64,000 bases of DNA from Euzebya tangerina (GTDB taxonomy: Bacteria; Actinomycetota; Nitriliruptoria; Euzebyales; Euzebyaceae): NCBI RefSeq assembly GCF_003074135.1, contig NZ_PPDK01000001.1, positions 2,232,001 through 2,296,000 of the forward strand. Direction: 5' to 3'. The translations under genes and the position numbers were made by a program. Numbering within the stretch: the stretch's first letter is position 1; each line of letters opens with the position of its first letter. This document shows positions 24,756 to 33,187 of this stretch, piece by piece. The notes under the pieces are model-generated. The model saw only the letters and a program-made list of their open reading frames with translations. It did no database searches and was not told where the DNA came from.

Positions 24756-26321
24756 CTAGTCGTTGGTTCGGACGCCGCCCAGGGTCACCTCGACGGTCCG
24801 GCTCTCGCCGTCCTCGCCGATGACCTCGAGTTCGATCTGATCACCCGGGTTCATGCCGCGGATCGACGCGGCCAGGTCATCGAAGCTGCTGATCTCCTCA
24901 CCGGCGATCGCGACCACGATGTCGCCCGTGACGATGCCCGCGACGTCGGCCGCACTCTGCGGGTTGACGTCCCCCACCAGCGCGCCGTTGGTGGTGTCGA
25001 GTCCGCGGGACTCCGCGATCTCGGGGGTCACGCCGCCGGGGATCTGGCCGACACCGAGTTGGGCGTACTCGAAGAAGCCCTGCTCGATCAGCTGGTCGCC
25101 GACGCGGACGACTGATGACGTGGGGACGGCGAACCCGATCCCGTCATTGGTCCCACCGCCGACGATGGCCGTGTTCAGGCCGATCACCTGGCCGCTGGCG
25201 TTGACCAGCGCGCCGCCGGAGTTGCCGGGGTTGATCGCGGCATCCGTCTGTACCAGGTCGACGAGTGAGGTCTGCGTCGCGGGGTCGCTCAGCGTCCGAC
25301 CGGTCGCCGACACGATGCCGGACGTCACGGTCGAGTTGAAGCCGAACGGGGCCCCGATCGCGATGGCCGTCTCACCCACACGGGGCTCGGCATCCGCATA
25401 GCCCGGGACGACCAGATCGTCTGCCGTCACCTGGAGCACGGCGAGGTCGAAGTCGGCGGCCGTCCCGACCACGTCTGCCTCGAGGACACGCCCATCGAAC
25501 AGCCGGACCCGGACCTGGTCGGCCTGATCGATCACGTGGTTGTTGGTCACGAGGTAGCCGTCCTGGCGGAAGACCACTGCGGACCCGGAGCCGACCTGGC
25601 GCCCGTTCACCGCGGTCTCGACGACCGCGACGGAGGGCAGGACCTGCTCCGCCACGTTGGCGACGGTGTCGGAGGTGATCTCAGCTGCCGGGGCCGCGGG
25701 TGCGACAGGCGTCTCGTCCTCCTCCTGCTGGGGCGCACTCGCGTCCTCCTCAGCGGGGAGTGCGATCGTCTGCGTCGTTGTAGCCGCAGCCGTTTCCTCG
25801 CCGGCGTCGGCCAGTCGCAGCGTGAGCGGAACCGTCAGTCCGGCAGCGACCAGCGCGGCCACGAGCGAGGCCGCCAACACCTGGCGGACGGTGGCGCCGC
25901 GACGCCGGGTGTCGCTCCCGCGATGGTCTGGTCCACTCAGCGGAGGTGATGGGTGCTCCTCCTCGGGGCGGGTCGCGCCCGTGGAGTCACCGAGGTCGGC
26001 TGTGCCTTCCGGCGCCTGCCACAGCGGCGCGGTTGGGATCTGCTGGCCCGGCATGCCGGGTGCGGCAGGACGGCCGGGCAGCGGCCCAGCGGGCGCCTGC
26101 CCCGGAGCCTGCCAGCGACCGTATCCCTCCGGCGTCGCCTCCCACGCCCCGCCGTCACGGGCCCGGCCGTTGGACGGCCGGTTGGCCTCCCCGGTCGGTG
26201 TTCGGCCGGTCTGACCTGGTGCCGGAGCGGTCGGGGCGGCCAGCTGCGCCGTCGGGGTCCGATCGGCTGCGCGCTTGGGACCACCGGTCCACTCATCGTC
26301 GTCGAGCCATGTCGAACTCAT
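24756..26321 (-). CDS. Second HtrA/DegP-type protease with long cytoplasmic region
   Basis: This 521-residue protein has a 145-residue disordered, Pro/Gly/Ala-rich cytoplasmic part, one membrane helix at about 147-169, an acidic linker, a trypsin-like domain with H262 (TNNHVID), D292 (DFDLAV) and S368 (NPGNSGG), and a C-terminal PDZ domain at about 425-515. The layout is that of mycobacterial PepD/HtrB-type proteases. Separation from the SigE block and a 247-base promoter region shared with a two-component system suggest control by that system, as with mprAB-pepD in mycobacteria; this is an inference from layout. Confidence 0.9.
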   Translation of the reverse strand: MSSTWLDDDEWTGGPKRAADRTPTAQLAAPTAPAPGQTGRTPTGEANRPSNGRARDGGAWEATPEGYGRWQAPGQAPAGPLPGRPAAPGMPGQQIPTAPLWQAPEGTADLGDSTGATRPEEEHPSPPLSGPDHRGSDTRRRGATVRQVLAASLVAALVAAGLTVPLTLRLADAGEETAAATTTQTIALPAEEDASAPQQEEDETPVAPAAPAAEITSDTVANVAEQVLPSVAVVETAVNGRQVGSGSAVVFRQDGYLVTNNHVIDQADQVRVRLFDGRVLEADVVGTAADFDLAVLQVTADDLVVPGYADAEPRVGETAIAIGAPFGFNSTVTSGIVSATGRTLSDPATQTSLVDLVQTDAAINPGNSGGALVNASGQVIGLNTAIVGGGTNDGIGFAVPTSSVVRVGDQLIEQGFFEYAQLGVGQIPGGVTPEIAESRGLDTTNGALVGDVNPQSAADVAGIVTGDIVVAIAGEEISSFDDLAASIRGMNPGDQIELEVIGEDGESRTVEVTLGGVRTND

Positions 26322-26568
26322 GCCAACGTTCCTTCCATGCTGTTGGTGTACCCGAATCGTCCGGGTCCATGTGCGTCATCACGGGGTCGTGTCGTGCAGG
26401 GATGACGGTAGGTCCGGCCATCACAAGCACGGACGTGGCAGCGGCAAAGATTCCGCAAAGCACCAGCGGAGGGGTTCGGCGCTGGTAGGCATACTGCTGG
26501 GCACCAGGCCGGAGGGCCGAGAACCGCAGGGACGAGACCAGCACCGACAGGAGTGGGTGAGACCGACC

Positions 26569-27300
26569 GTGGCCACCACAGGCAACCAGTCAACCGACGA
26601 GCAGAAGGTCCTGCTGGTCGAGGACGATGACGGCATCGCCATCCCGCTCGGCGCTGCGCTTCGTGGCGGCGGGTACGACGTCCATCGCGTGGCCACCGGT
26701 CGGGAGGCCCTGGCGCTGGCTCACGATGAGCTCGCTGCCGTCGTCCTTGACCTCGGCTTGCCCGACATTGACGGTGTCGAGGTCTGCCGGCGCCTGCACG
26801 ACCAACTGCCGGGCGTCCCCGTCCTGATGCTGACGGCCCGGACCAGCGAAGCCGATGTGGTCGTCGGTCTGGACGCCGGCGCTGATGACTACGTCACCAA
26901 GCCGTTCCGCCTGGCCGAGCTGCTGGCCCGGCTCCGCGCGCTGATCCGTCGCGCCCAGGCCGGCGCCGGGGAGGCCGAGCTCGGGCCGGTCGAAGCCCAG
27001 GACGTCAGGGTGGACCTGGCCGCACGTCGCGCGTGGCGAGGGGAGGAGGAGTTGGACCTGACACCCAAGGAGTTCGACCTGCTCGGCATGCTGGTCCGTG
27101 AGGCCGGGACGGTGGTCTCCCGTGAGGACATCATGCGGGAGGTGTGGGACACCACGTGGTTCGGCTCGACCAAGACCGTGGACATGCACGTCTCGTGGCT
27201 GCGGCGGAAGCTGGGCGACGACGCCTCTGACCCGACCTACATCTCGACGGTCCGCGGCGTCGGGTTGCGCTTCGAGTCGGAGGCCGAGCCCAGCCGGTGA
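26569..27300 (+). CDS. OmpR-family response regulator
   Basis: This 243-residue regulator has a receiver domain with acidic residues D20/D21, phospho-acceptor D61 (VVLDLGLPD), T in MLTART and K in TKPFR. A winged-helix domain follows with LTPKEFDLLGMLV and SWLRRKLGDDASDPTYISTVRGVGLRFE. It is cotranslated with the kinase downstream through a GTGA overlap. GTG 26569 was chosen as the start; GTG 26557, 12 bases earlier and closer to AGGAG, is the alternative. It is divergent from the membrane HtrA gene, a likely target. Confidence 0.93.
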   Translation: MATTGNQSTDEQKVLLVEDDDGIAIPLGAALRGGGYDVHRVATGREALALAHDELAAVVLDLGLPDIDGVEVCRRLHDQLPGVPVLMLTARTSEADVVVGLDAGADDYVTKPFRLAELLARLRALIRRAQAGAGEAELGPVEAQDVRVDLAARRAWRGEEELDLTPKEFDLLGMLVREAGTVVSREDIMREVWDTTWFGSTKTVDMHVSWLRRKLGDDASDPTYISTVRGVGLRFESEAEPSR

Positions 27301-28616
27301 GGCGCCGCCTGCTGCTGGCAACCGTCGGCACTGTCGCCGTCGGGGTGGTCCTGCTCGGTCTGCCGCTGGCCTTCGCCATGCGGCTGACGCTGCTGGGCTC
27401 ATCGCTCGACGCACTGCAGGGCCAGGCGGAGCAGGTCCAGGTCCTGATCAACTCCGAAGCGATGTCGGCCGCGGAAGTTCGTCAGCAGCTCGACCGCCTG
27501 GCGGCGGAGTCCGACCTTCGCTTCCAATTGGTCGGCCGCAGTGGCAATCGGGGGTTGGTCCTCGACACCGGTGGCCCCCCAACCGTCCCGGCCGACTTCA
27601 CCGAGGACCTCGAGAGCGCGTTCGGCGGTGAGGTCGGCCAAGCGCGGGGGCCTGGCGTGCTGGCCGTGGCCGTGCCGCTGCGGACGGGCCAGTTCAGTCA
27701 GATCCTGCGGGCGGTCAGCAGCGACGAGGACTATCGGCGCCAACTGGGTGCCGCGTGGCTCTCGATCGCTGGGTTGGGCGTGACCGCGCTCGGACTTGCT
27801 GGCCTGGTGGGGCTGATGCTGGCCCGGCGCCTGGCCGAGCCGATGGAGTCACTCGCCGAGGCCGCCGCCCAGCTCGGGGAGGGCGACTTCACGGCCCGGG
27901 CACCCCGGACGGGGATTCCCGAGTCCGATCAGGTCGCCACCGCCCTGGACATCACGGCCGACCGGCTGGGAACGATGGTCGAGCGCAGCCGGTCCTTCGG
28001 CGCGGACGCCAGCCATCAGCTGCGCACCCCCCTGACCGCCCTGCGGCTGGACTTGGAGGCGCTCGAGCTGGCCGGCGCCGATGAGGCTCTGCTCGGCGCA
28101 GCGTTCACCGAAGCAGACCGGCTGGAGGCGACCATCGAGGAGCTGCTGGCCCTGGCCGACGTGCCCATGGGGGATGAGCACCTGCAGCTGGCTGCCCTGG
28201 TCGACGACCGCATCGACTCCTGGCGCGCCGTGGCGCAGGCCGCTGACCGGGACGTCCTGGTCGACGCACAGGACGTGCCGGCGGTGCGGGCTCGTGCGGC
28301 CGCGATCGGCCAGTGCCTGCAGGTGCTGCTGGACAACGCGCTGGTCCACGGCCACGGCACCATCACCATCCGCATCGCCGAGGCGGCCCGGCCGGCCGCC
28401 ACGGGCCGTGAGTGGGTCCGATTATGTGTGTCGGACGAGGGCAGCGGCTTCGAGGAGGACGCAACGCCCGGGCGCGGCCTGCGCCTGGCCAAGTCGCTCA
28501 TCCAAGGGGAGGGGGGTCGCATCCGGGTCGAGCGGGACGCCACGGTCTGCCTGCTCCTGCCCGCGGTGCCACCCGAGCACCTGTCGTTCATGACCGCGCC
28601 GGAGGGGATCCGGTGA
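27297..28616 (+). CDS. Membrane sensor histidine kinase
   Basis: The 439-residue kinase has membrane helices at about 5-28 and 150-176 enclosing a 120-residue exterior sensor region, a HAMP domain (RRLAEPMESLAEAAAQLGEGDF), a HisKA domain with H240 (ASHQLRTPLTALR) and a HATPase domain with LLDNALVHGHG and SDEGSGF. The ATP lid is short and the Gly boxes are somewhat reduced, but catalytic Asn and Asp are present. It phosphorylates the OmpR-type regulator encoded just before. Its GTG start overlaps that gene's stop and its own stop overlaps the lipoprotein start. Confidence 0.92.
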   Translation: MRRRLLLATVGTVAVGVVLLGLPLAFAMRLTLLGSSLDALQGQAEQVQVLINSEAMSAAEVRQQLDRLAAESDLRFQLVGRSGNRGLVLDTGGPPTVPADFTEDLESAFGGEVGQARGPGVLAVAVPLRTGQFSQILRAVSSDEDYRRQLGAAWLSIAGLGVTALGLAGLVGLMLARRLAEPMESLAEAAAQLGEGDFTARAPRTGIPESDQVATALDITADRLGTMVERSRSFGADASHQLRTPLTALRLDLEALELAGADEALLGAAFTEADRLEATIEELLALADVPMGDEHLQLAALVDDRIDSWRAVAQAADRDVLVDAQDVPAVRARAAAIGQCLQVLLDNALVHGHGTITIRIAEAARPAATGREWVRLCVSDEGSGFEEDATPGRGLRLAKSLIQGEGGRIRVERDATVCLLLPAVPPEHLSFMTAPEGIR

Positions 28617-29299
28617 GGGCTGACGTGACGCGTCTGGTCGTCACCCTGCTGCTGGGCCTCGGGCTGGTCGGCTGTCAGATCACCGACCCGGAGGGCCAGG
28701 TCACCATCGAGGCCTCCGACGACCAGGCAGGACCGGAGGAGGAACCGGCCCTGGGATCCCCGGAGGAGGAGTGGCCTCGCACCATCCCGGCACTTCGGGC
28801 CGCTGCGCTGCCCGAGGCCCAGATCTGGCAGGACGAACCGGTCCTGGCCGACCTCGTGGTCTTCATGACCGACGGCCGCTGGGACTCCGTCCGGCTGACC
28901 TACGTCGCGCCGGACGCGGAGCGGATGTTGGTGTATCGCTCGGCGCCTGACGACCTCCGGCTCGAGCGGCCACTGCTGGAGGGCCTGCAGTTGCCATCGA
29001 TTCCGGCACTCGGGGTCGAGTTGATCGACCCGTTCCCCGAGGATGCCCTGGAGCCGATCGACCTGGCGGCGGCAGCGGCACCTGCGCTGGCTGACTGCGA
29101 CGCCGAGGGAGAGGAGGTCCGTGCGGTGTTGTACGCCACCGGCGCACCGGCGACCTGGGACGGCTCGACCTGGACCCGCCTGCCGTCGTGGCGGGCGACT
29201 GTGGTGACGGAGTCCGTCGGCGTCGTGGTCGACCCGTTGAACGGGCAGGCCTTCGCGCCGCTCACCTGTGTCGAGCCGCTGCTCCTGGGGACTGAGTAA
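28613..29299 (+). CDS. Lipoprotein of unknown function, cotranscribed with two-component system
   Basis: The 228-residue protein has a short signal peptide with a lipobox (GLVGC), so it is exported and lipid-anchored. The mature part starts with an acidic Glu/Pro linker; the rest is beta-rich without a recognised domain (VRLTYVAPDAERMLVYRS, VRAVLYATGAPATW). The GTG start overlaps the kinase stop (GTGA). Such a third gene is often an accessory sensor or inhibitor of the kinase, like LpqB beside MtrAB; that is an inference from position only. The 3' end overlaps the convergent HNH gene by 38 bases. Confidence 0.8.
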   Translation: MRADVTRLVVTLLLGLGLVGCQITDPEGQVTIEASDDQAGPEEEPALGSPEEEWPRTIPALRAAALPEAQIWQDEPVLADLVVFMTDGRWDSVRLTYVAPDAERMLVYRSAPDDLRLERPLLEGLQLPSIPALGVELIDPFPEDALEPIDLAAAAAPALADCDAEGEEVRAVLYATGAPATWDGSTWTRLPSWRATVVTESVGVVVDPLNGQAFAPLTCVEPLLLGTE

Positions 29300-30809
29300 C
29301 CGCCTGGTCGTGGGGAGACTCTCGGTCGAGCCGGTGGGGGATCCAGCCGTGCTGGTGGAGGAGTCGCTGGCGGTGTGGGGAGGGTTGGTCCGCCGTCGGG
29401 CTGGGGTTGCCGTCGCAGTGGATGGCTTGGCCGTGCCAGTGCCCGATCCATGGTTGGTTGCGGTGTTGCCGACCGAGTTGCAGTCCGCGGTTGCGGAAGG
29501 CGGCCTGCCGGTACCGCGCTGACCGCTGCCCCTGACTGCTTGTCCGGGTTGAGCTGTCGGATCCAACCGGCGTCACGGCTGGTCGATCAGCGTCTTGTCG
29601 ATTTGTGTTCGCCGGATCGGCGGCGTCGCTCCCAGCATGGTGAGTCTTGGTGTCGAGGAGTGATGGTTGTGCGGCCGGCGCGGTTGACTGTGCGCCAACC
29701 GACCGGCCAGCAGGCTCAGGTGGGCTGTCCCGGGTGTCGGGAGGGTTGGTCTGGATCCAGTGGCGGTGGCCGGGTGGGCCGGTCAGCCGGTGAGTGCCGC
29801 GAGTCTTGTCGCGGTGATGATGACGGCACAGCCAGGCGAGCTGGTCCAGACGGGTCTGTCTCGATATCGCCCAGTCCGTGGTGTGGTCGATCTCCAACAG
29901 ATGGGTCGACCGGCACTCGGGGACCTCGCACTCATAGCCGCGGGCTTGTAGGGCGGTGCGCTGGGCCGCCGTGACCTGCCGACCGACATGCACCACGGTC
30001 GCGTCCACGGCGTCACGGATGACGTAGGCAAGGTGGGCGTCAGGGATGGCCTCCTTGACTGCCTCGACGGGTACCCGCCCAACCCCGGCGATGTGGCAGG
30101 TCTCACCACGCTCAGCATGGCCACGCTTCAACGCCGCGGCGTCAACGGTGATGATCACCTTGGTCTGCCGACCACCCCGGCCAGCTGTCCCGGGCCATGA
30201 TGCCGCGGCCGCCGGTGCAGTTGGATCAGCGGCATCAGCATCGGCGCCTTCGAGGGTGGCCAGCAGGGCATCGAACCGGTAGGCGGTGTCCTGCTCCCGC
30301 CGCCCCTCGGCGTGTGCGGTCTTGAAGATCTGGTCGTGGGTGCTGCGGATGGCTGCTTCGATCCGGGCACCGGCATCCGCCGGACCTGACAGGAACGCCT
30401 TCCACTCCCCATCGGACTGTGACCACGCCCGGAAGGACCGGTCACGGTGATGCCGACGTCGGGTTACTGCGGGGTCAGGGTCAGCAGCAGCACGGGTGTC
30501 CCGACAGGTCCGTTTCAGATCCTGCACCGACTGCACCCGAGCCGCCGCCAGCAGGTCAGCGGTCTGGTCAGGGGCGGCCTCGGCCGCATCAGCTACCACC
30601 TCGGCCTGGACCGCGGACAGGCTGCCCGCACGCACTGCCTCGGCAACCTGCTCGTTGCCCTGCAGGCTGATCGAGGTGGCCAGCCGCGGGCGCGCCTGCG
30701 ACTCGGTGATGCCTGTTGCCGTGGCCAGCTGCTGCCGCACCTCGCGTGCTGCGGTCTGCCCGGTCGCAGAGGTCACGTCGTAGGCGCGGCGGGCGACCAG
30801 GGTGGTCAT
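29262..30809 (-). CDS. DUF222 / 13E12-type HNH endonuclease family protein
   Basis: The 515-residue protein has an N-terminal DUF222 domain (about 1-270), common in multicopy actinobacterial 13E12 repeat proteins, and an HNH domain at about 300-350. The HNH segment has two Cys before LLEIDHTTDWA and a CRHHHRDKTRG end. The last 160 residues are polar, His/Gln/Asp-rich and probably disordered. A DNA nicking or homing role is supposed for the family but not shown. Such genes often spread by recombination. ATG 30809 follows GAGGGG and stands five bases after a mini-ORF, so translation is probably coupled. Its 3' end overlaps the lipoprotein gene. Confidence 0.85.
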   Translation of the reverse strand: MTTLVARRAYDVTSATGQTAAREVRQQLATATGITESQARPRLATSISLQGNEQVAEAVRAGSLSAVQAEVVADAAEAAPDQTADLLAAARVQSVQDLKRTCRDTRAAADPDPAVTRRRHHRDRSFRAWSQSDGEWKAFLSGPADAGARIEAAIRSTHDQIFKTAHAEGRREQDTAYRFDALLATLEGADADAADPTAPAAAASWPGTAGRGGRQTKVIITVDAAALKRGHAERGETCHIAGVGRVPVEAVKEAIPDAHLAYVIRDAVDATVVHVGRQVTAAQRTALQARGYECEVPECRSTHLLEIDHTTDWAISRQTRLDQLAWLCRHHHRDKTRGTHRLTGPPGHRHWIQTNPPDTRDSPPEPAGRSVGAQSTAPAAQPSLLDTKTHHAGSDAADPANTNRQDADRPAVTPVGSDSSTRTSSQGQRSARYRQAAFRNRGLQLGRQHRNQPWIGHWHGQAIHCDGNPSPTADQPSPHRQRLLHQHGWIPHRLDRESPHDQAVTQSPGAAARHR

Positions 30810-30813
30810 CCCC

Positions 30814-30909
30814 TCAGCCAGTAGCGTCGGGGTCCAACCGGGCCGCCAGACGCTGCAGGGCCGCCACCAGTTGGGTGACCTCTGCCGCCTCCATCACACC
30901 CGCCGTCAT
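30814..30909 (-). CDS. 31-residue leaderless mini-ORF before the HNH gene
   Basis: The ORF begins with ATG at 30909 and ends with a TGA four bases before the HNH start. A TAGAAT -10 element (30917-30922 on the plus strand, read in reverse) stands seven bases before the ATG, which would place the transcription start at the ATG itself. The peptide is helical and amphipathic (VTQLVAALQRLAARLD). It may be a coupling leader or a small functional protein. Confidence 0.4.
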   Translation of the reverse strand: MTAGVMEAAEVTQLVAALQRLAARLDPDATG

Positions 30910-31186
30910 CTGTCTGATTCTACTGCCCGTAGGTCCTGAGATCGATACAAAACCCCAGCTCAAGGCCACTTCGGACAATCTGGCACCCCCCTCCGTTCAA
31001 GGTCGACGTGGCGCGTCTCTGCCGGGCCACCCGTGCAGGTTCAGGCGCCTCCGGCTGGCTGGCGAAGGGTCGGCGCTGGCCGCAAGAGCCCTGACGCTGG
31101 AACGGCGCCGGGCCGTGCTCTGACGATCCCGCGGGACAGGCCTGACGATCTGTCGGATCTTCCGGTCGTCCCGCCTCGGCCGATGG

Positions 31187-31786
31187 TCATCCTGGGTCAT
31201 CCTGTGGGTGGCCGAAGGGGTAGACATCGGTCTGGACGATGACCTTCGCGGTCCCCGGTGGTGGGTTGTCGCGGTCCCGGAGACCCTTGTACCGCTCCGC
31301 GACCTCGGCCAGTTCGTTGGCCAGACTCCACATCTCATCTGGCGTCAGCGCCATCCAGCGGAACGACAGCGTCGTCGAGTCCCTCCACCGCTTCCCCCAC
31401 TCGCGTCGATGCGCCTGCCAGGTACGTAGCCGCGCGACCCGTGCGCCAACCGATTGATCGAAGATGATGTCGACGTCACCCCGGTCGTCCTCGCTGTCAT
31501 GGTCGTCGTCAATCGTCCAGCCGCCGACCGCCTCCCACCAGCGGTCCCGCGCGTCGCCGAGTTCGTCGGCCTCTCTGATCAGGTCGGCTGCCGCCAGCTG
31601 CCGCAAGTGGTAGCTGGTGGTCCCGCTCGACTCTCCCAGTTCCCTGGCCAGCATGCTGGCGGTGGCCGCCCCACCCAGCTGCAACATCTCCAAGAGGCGA
31701 AAGCGGATCGGGTGGGCAAGAGCCTGGAGCATCGTCGTGGTGAGGCGTCGTGACTCACCCGGGTGAGAGGGGCGTTCATCGGCCAT
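31187..31786 (-). CDS. ArsR/HTH_20-like transcriptional regulator
   Basis: The 199-residue protein has a winged helix at about 15-90: TTMLQALAHPIRFRLLEMLQ, GAATASMLARELGESSGTTSYHLRQL and LIREADEL. A C-terminal half rich in Trp, Arg and Asp (RLRTWQAHRREWGKRW) may bind a ligand. It matches the ArsR-type regulators with an extended C-terminus found next to exporters. The gene diverges from an MFS transporter gene across 111 bases with direct repeats, so it probably represses that transporter. ATG 31786 begins just before the DNA-binding domain. Confidence 0.85.
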   Translation of the reverse strand: MADERPSHPGESRRLTTTMLQALAHPIRFRLLEMLQLGGAATASMLARELGESSGTTSYHLRQLAAADLIREADELGDARDRWWEAVGGWTIDDDHDSEDDRGDVDIIFDQSVGARVARLRTWQAHRREWGKRWRDSTTLSFRWMALTPDEMWSLANELAEVAERYKGLRDRDNPPPGTAKVIVQTDVYPFGHPQDDPG

Positions 31787-31796
31787 GCCAGATCCT

Positions 31797-31858
31797 TTGC
31801 AGAGAAGATTTTGCAGAGAGACTTTTGGGGAAGTAGCTTCGAGCTCCGATTGCAGAGA
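31797..31858. promoter_or_regulatory. Direct-repeat operator candidate between ArsR-like and MFS genes
   Basis: TTGCAGAGA occurs three times, at 31797-31805, 31811-31819 and 31850-31858. The first two are 14 bases apart from start to start. CCTTTGCA recurs on both sides of the array (31794 and 31861). The stretch is clearly poorer in GC than its surroundings and is the only space between the divergent genes. Confidence 0.5.
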
Positions 31859-31897
31859 TTCCTTTGCATTGAAGCACGGTTTCGACGAGATCTGAGG

Positions 31898-33118
31898 ATG
31901 GCCGACCACGACAACGACAACATGAACGGGTTCGGTTCGCTATGGCTGGCCACGGGCGGTGCCAACCTTGCGGACGGCATCCTGCTGGCAGGATTGCCGG
32001 TCCTCGCCACCCTGGCGACGACGGACCCGGCCCGAGTTGCGGGTGTTCAGACGGTCTTCATGGGTGCACTCGCCATTTCCGCACTTCCGGCCGGAGTACT
32101 CGCCGACCGTGGTGACCGTCGAAGCATCTTGGTCTCCTCGAACGTTGTTCGGGCGACCCTGCTCGCAGGCCTCGCACTCTTGGCACGCGACCAGACGCTG
32201 CTGCTTGTCGTCTATGCGGTCGCAGCGCTTGGCGCGACCTGTGAGATGGTCAACGACGTCACGGCTGAGACCGCCACGCCGTCGCTCGTCACACCCGAAC
32301 GCCTGGCAACAGCACACAGCCGGTTGGGCGCCACGCAGATCGTCATGAATGCGGGGGTGGGTGCGCCAGTTGGTGCCGTTCTGGCCGGAAGCAGCGTCCT
32401 ACTCGCACTGGGCATCCCAGCGGCCTTGTACGGCATCGCGGCTGGGCTCTGCCGCCGAGTGCGACTTGCCCCGCGCGAGGTCATTGGATCGGCTGAAGCC
32501 TCCGACTCCCTCAAGGGAGACGTCAGAGCGGGCTTCGCCGCCATCTGGGGTGATCGGGTCCTCCGCAGAATCGCGATCTGCGCCGCTCTGCAGAACATGG
32601 CCAATACCGCAATCTTCGCCATCGCCGTGCTCCTGGTCATCGGGCCGATGGGACTACCTAGGTCGCTCTACGGCGGCGCACTGACAGCTCTGGCCGTCGG
32701 AGGCGCCGTTGGGGGTTGGGCTGCCGACCGCGTCCTCAGACTGCTGGGCTATGCGTGGTTGCTACGAGCCGGCGCACTCGCCATCGGCCTTGGGTACGGG
32801 GTGGTCTTCATGACGGTCGACCCGGCGATGTCTCTCGTCGCACTGCTGATCGTCAGTGCTGTCGGCGTGTGCTGGAACGTCGCAACTCGAGTGCTGCGCC
32901 AAGATCGAGTGGCCGCGGACCTTCTGGGCCGAGCAGCCGTTTCCATGAAGCTGGTCGCGCTGTGCGCCGCACCAATCGGCGGACTTGTGGCCGGGCTGAC
33001 CGCGGATCGGCTGGGGGTGCGCAGCGTCGGATGGGTCACGCTGGCGGCCGGTGTTACGGCCACGGCCGTGATCTGGCGTGTCGATGCCGACATGGATGGA
33101 TCAGATCGATCGAGATAG
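31898..33118 (+). CDS. Major facilitator superfamily transporter, exporter type
   Basis: The 406-residue membrane protein has 10-12 helices and MFS features: the loop ADRGDRRSILVSSNVVRA after helix 2 (motif A) and a corresponding ADRVLRLLG loop in the second half. It resembles the NarK-like/MFS_3 group that includes macrolide and other drug exporters. ATG 31898 follows GAGG at short spacing. Neighbouring ArsR-like regulator and repeats suggest ligand-induced export. Slightly lower GC and rarer codons (for example ATA-free but CTA, TTG use) hint at a different origin from its neighbours. Confidence 0.87.
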   Translation: MADHDNDNMNGFGSLWLATGGANLADGILLAGLPVLATLATTDPARVAGVQTVFMGALAISALPAGVLADRGDRRSILVSSNVVRATLLAGLALLARDQTLLLVVYAVAALGATCEMVNDVTAETATPSLVTPERLATAHSRLGATQIVMNAGVGAPVGAVLAGSSVLLALGIPAALYGIAAGLCRRVRLAPREVIGSAEASDSLKGDVRAGFAAIWGDRVLRRIAICAALQNMANTAIFAIAVLLVIGPMGLPRSLYGGALTALAVGGAVGGWAADRVLRLLGYAWLLRAGALAIGLGYGVVFMTVDPAMSLVALLIVSAVGVCWNVATRVLRQDRVAADLLGRAAVSMKLVALCAAPIGGLVAGLTADRLGVRSVGWVTLAAGVTATAVIWRVDADMDGSDRSR

Positions 33119-33187
33119 GTCCGCGGCTCGGTCGTGGCCGGCCTGTGGTGTGCGGCCGATGCGGAAACTGCCACCCAGCCCGTGGAC

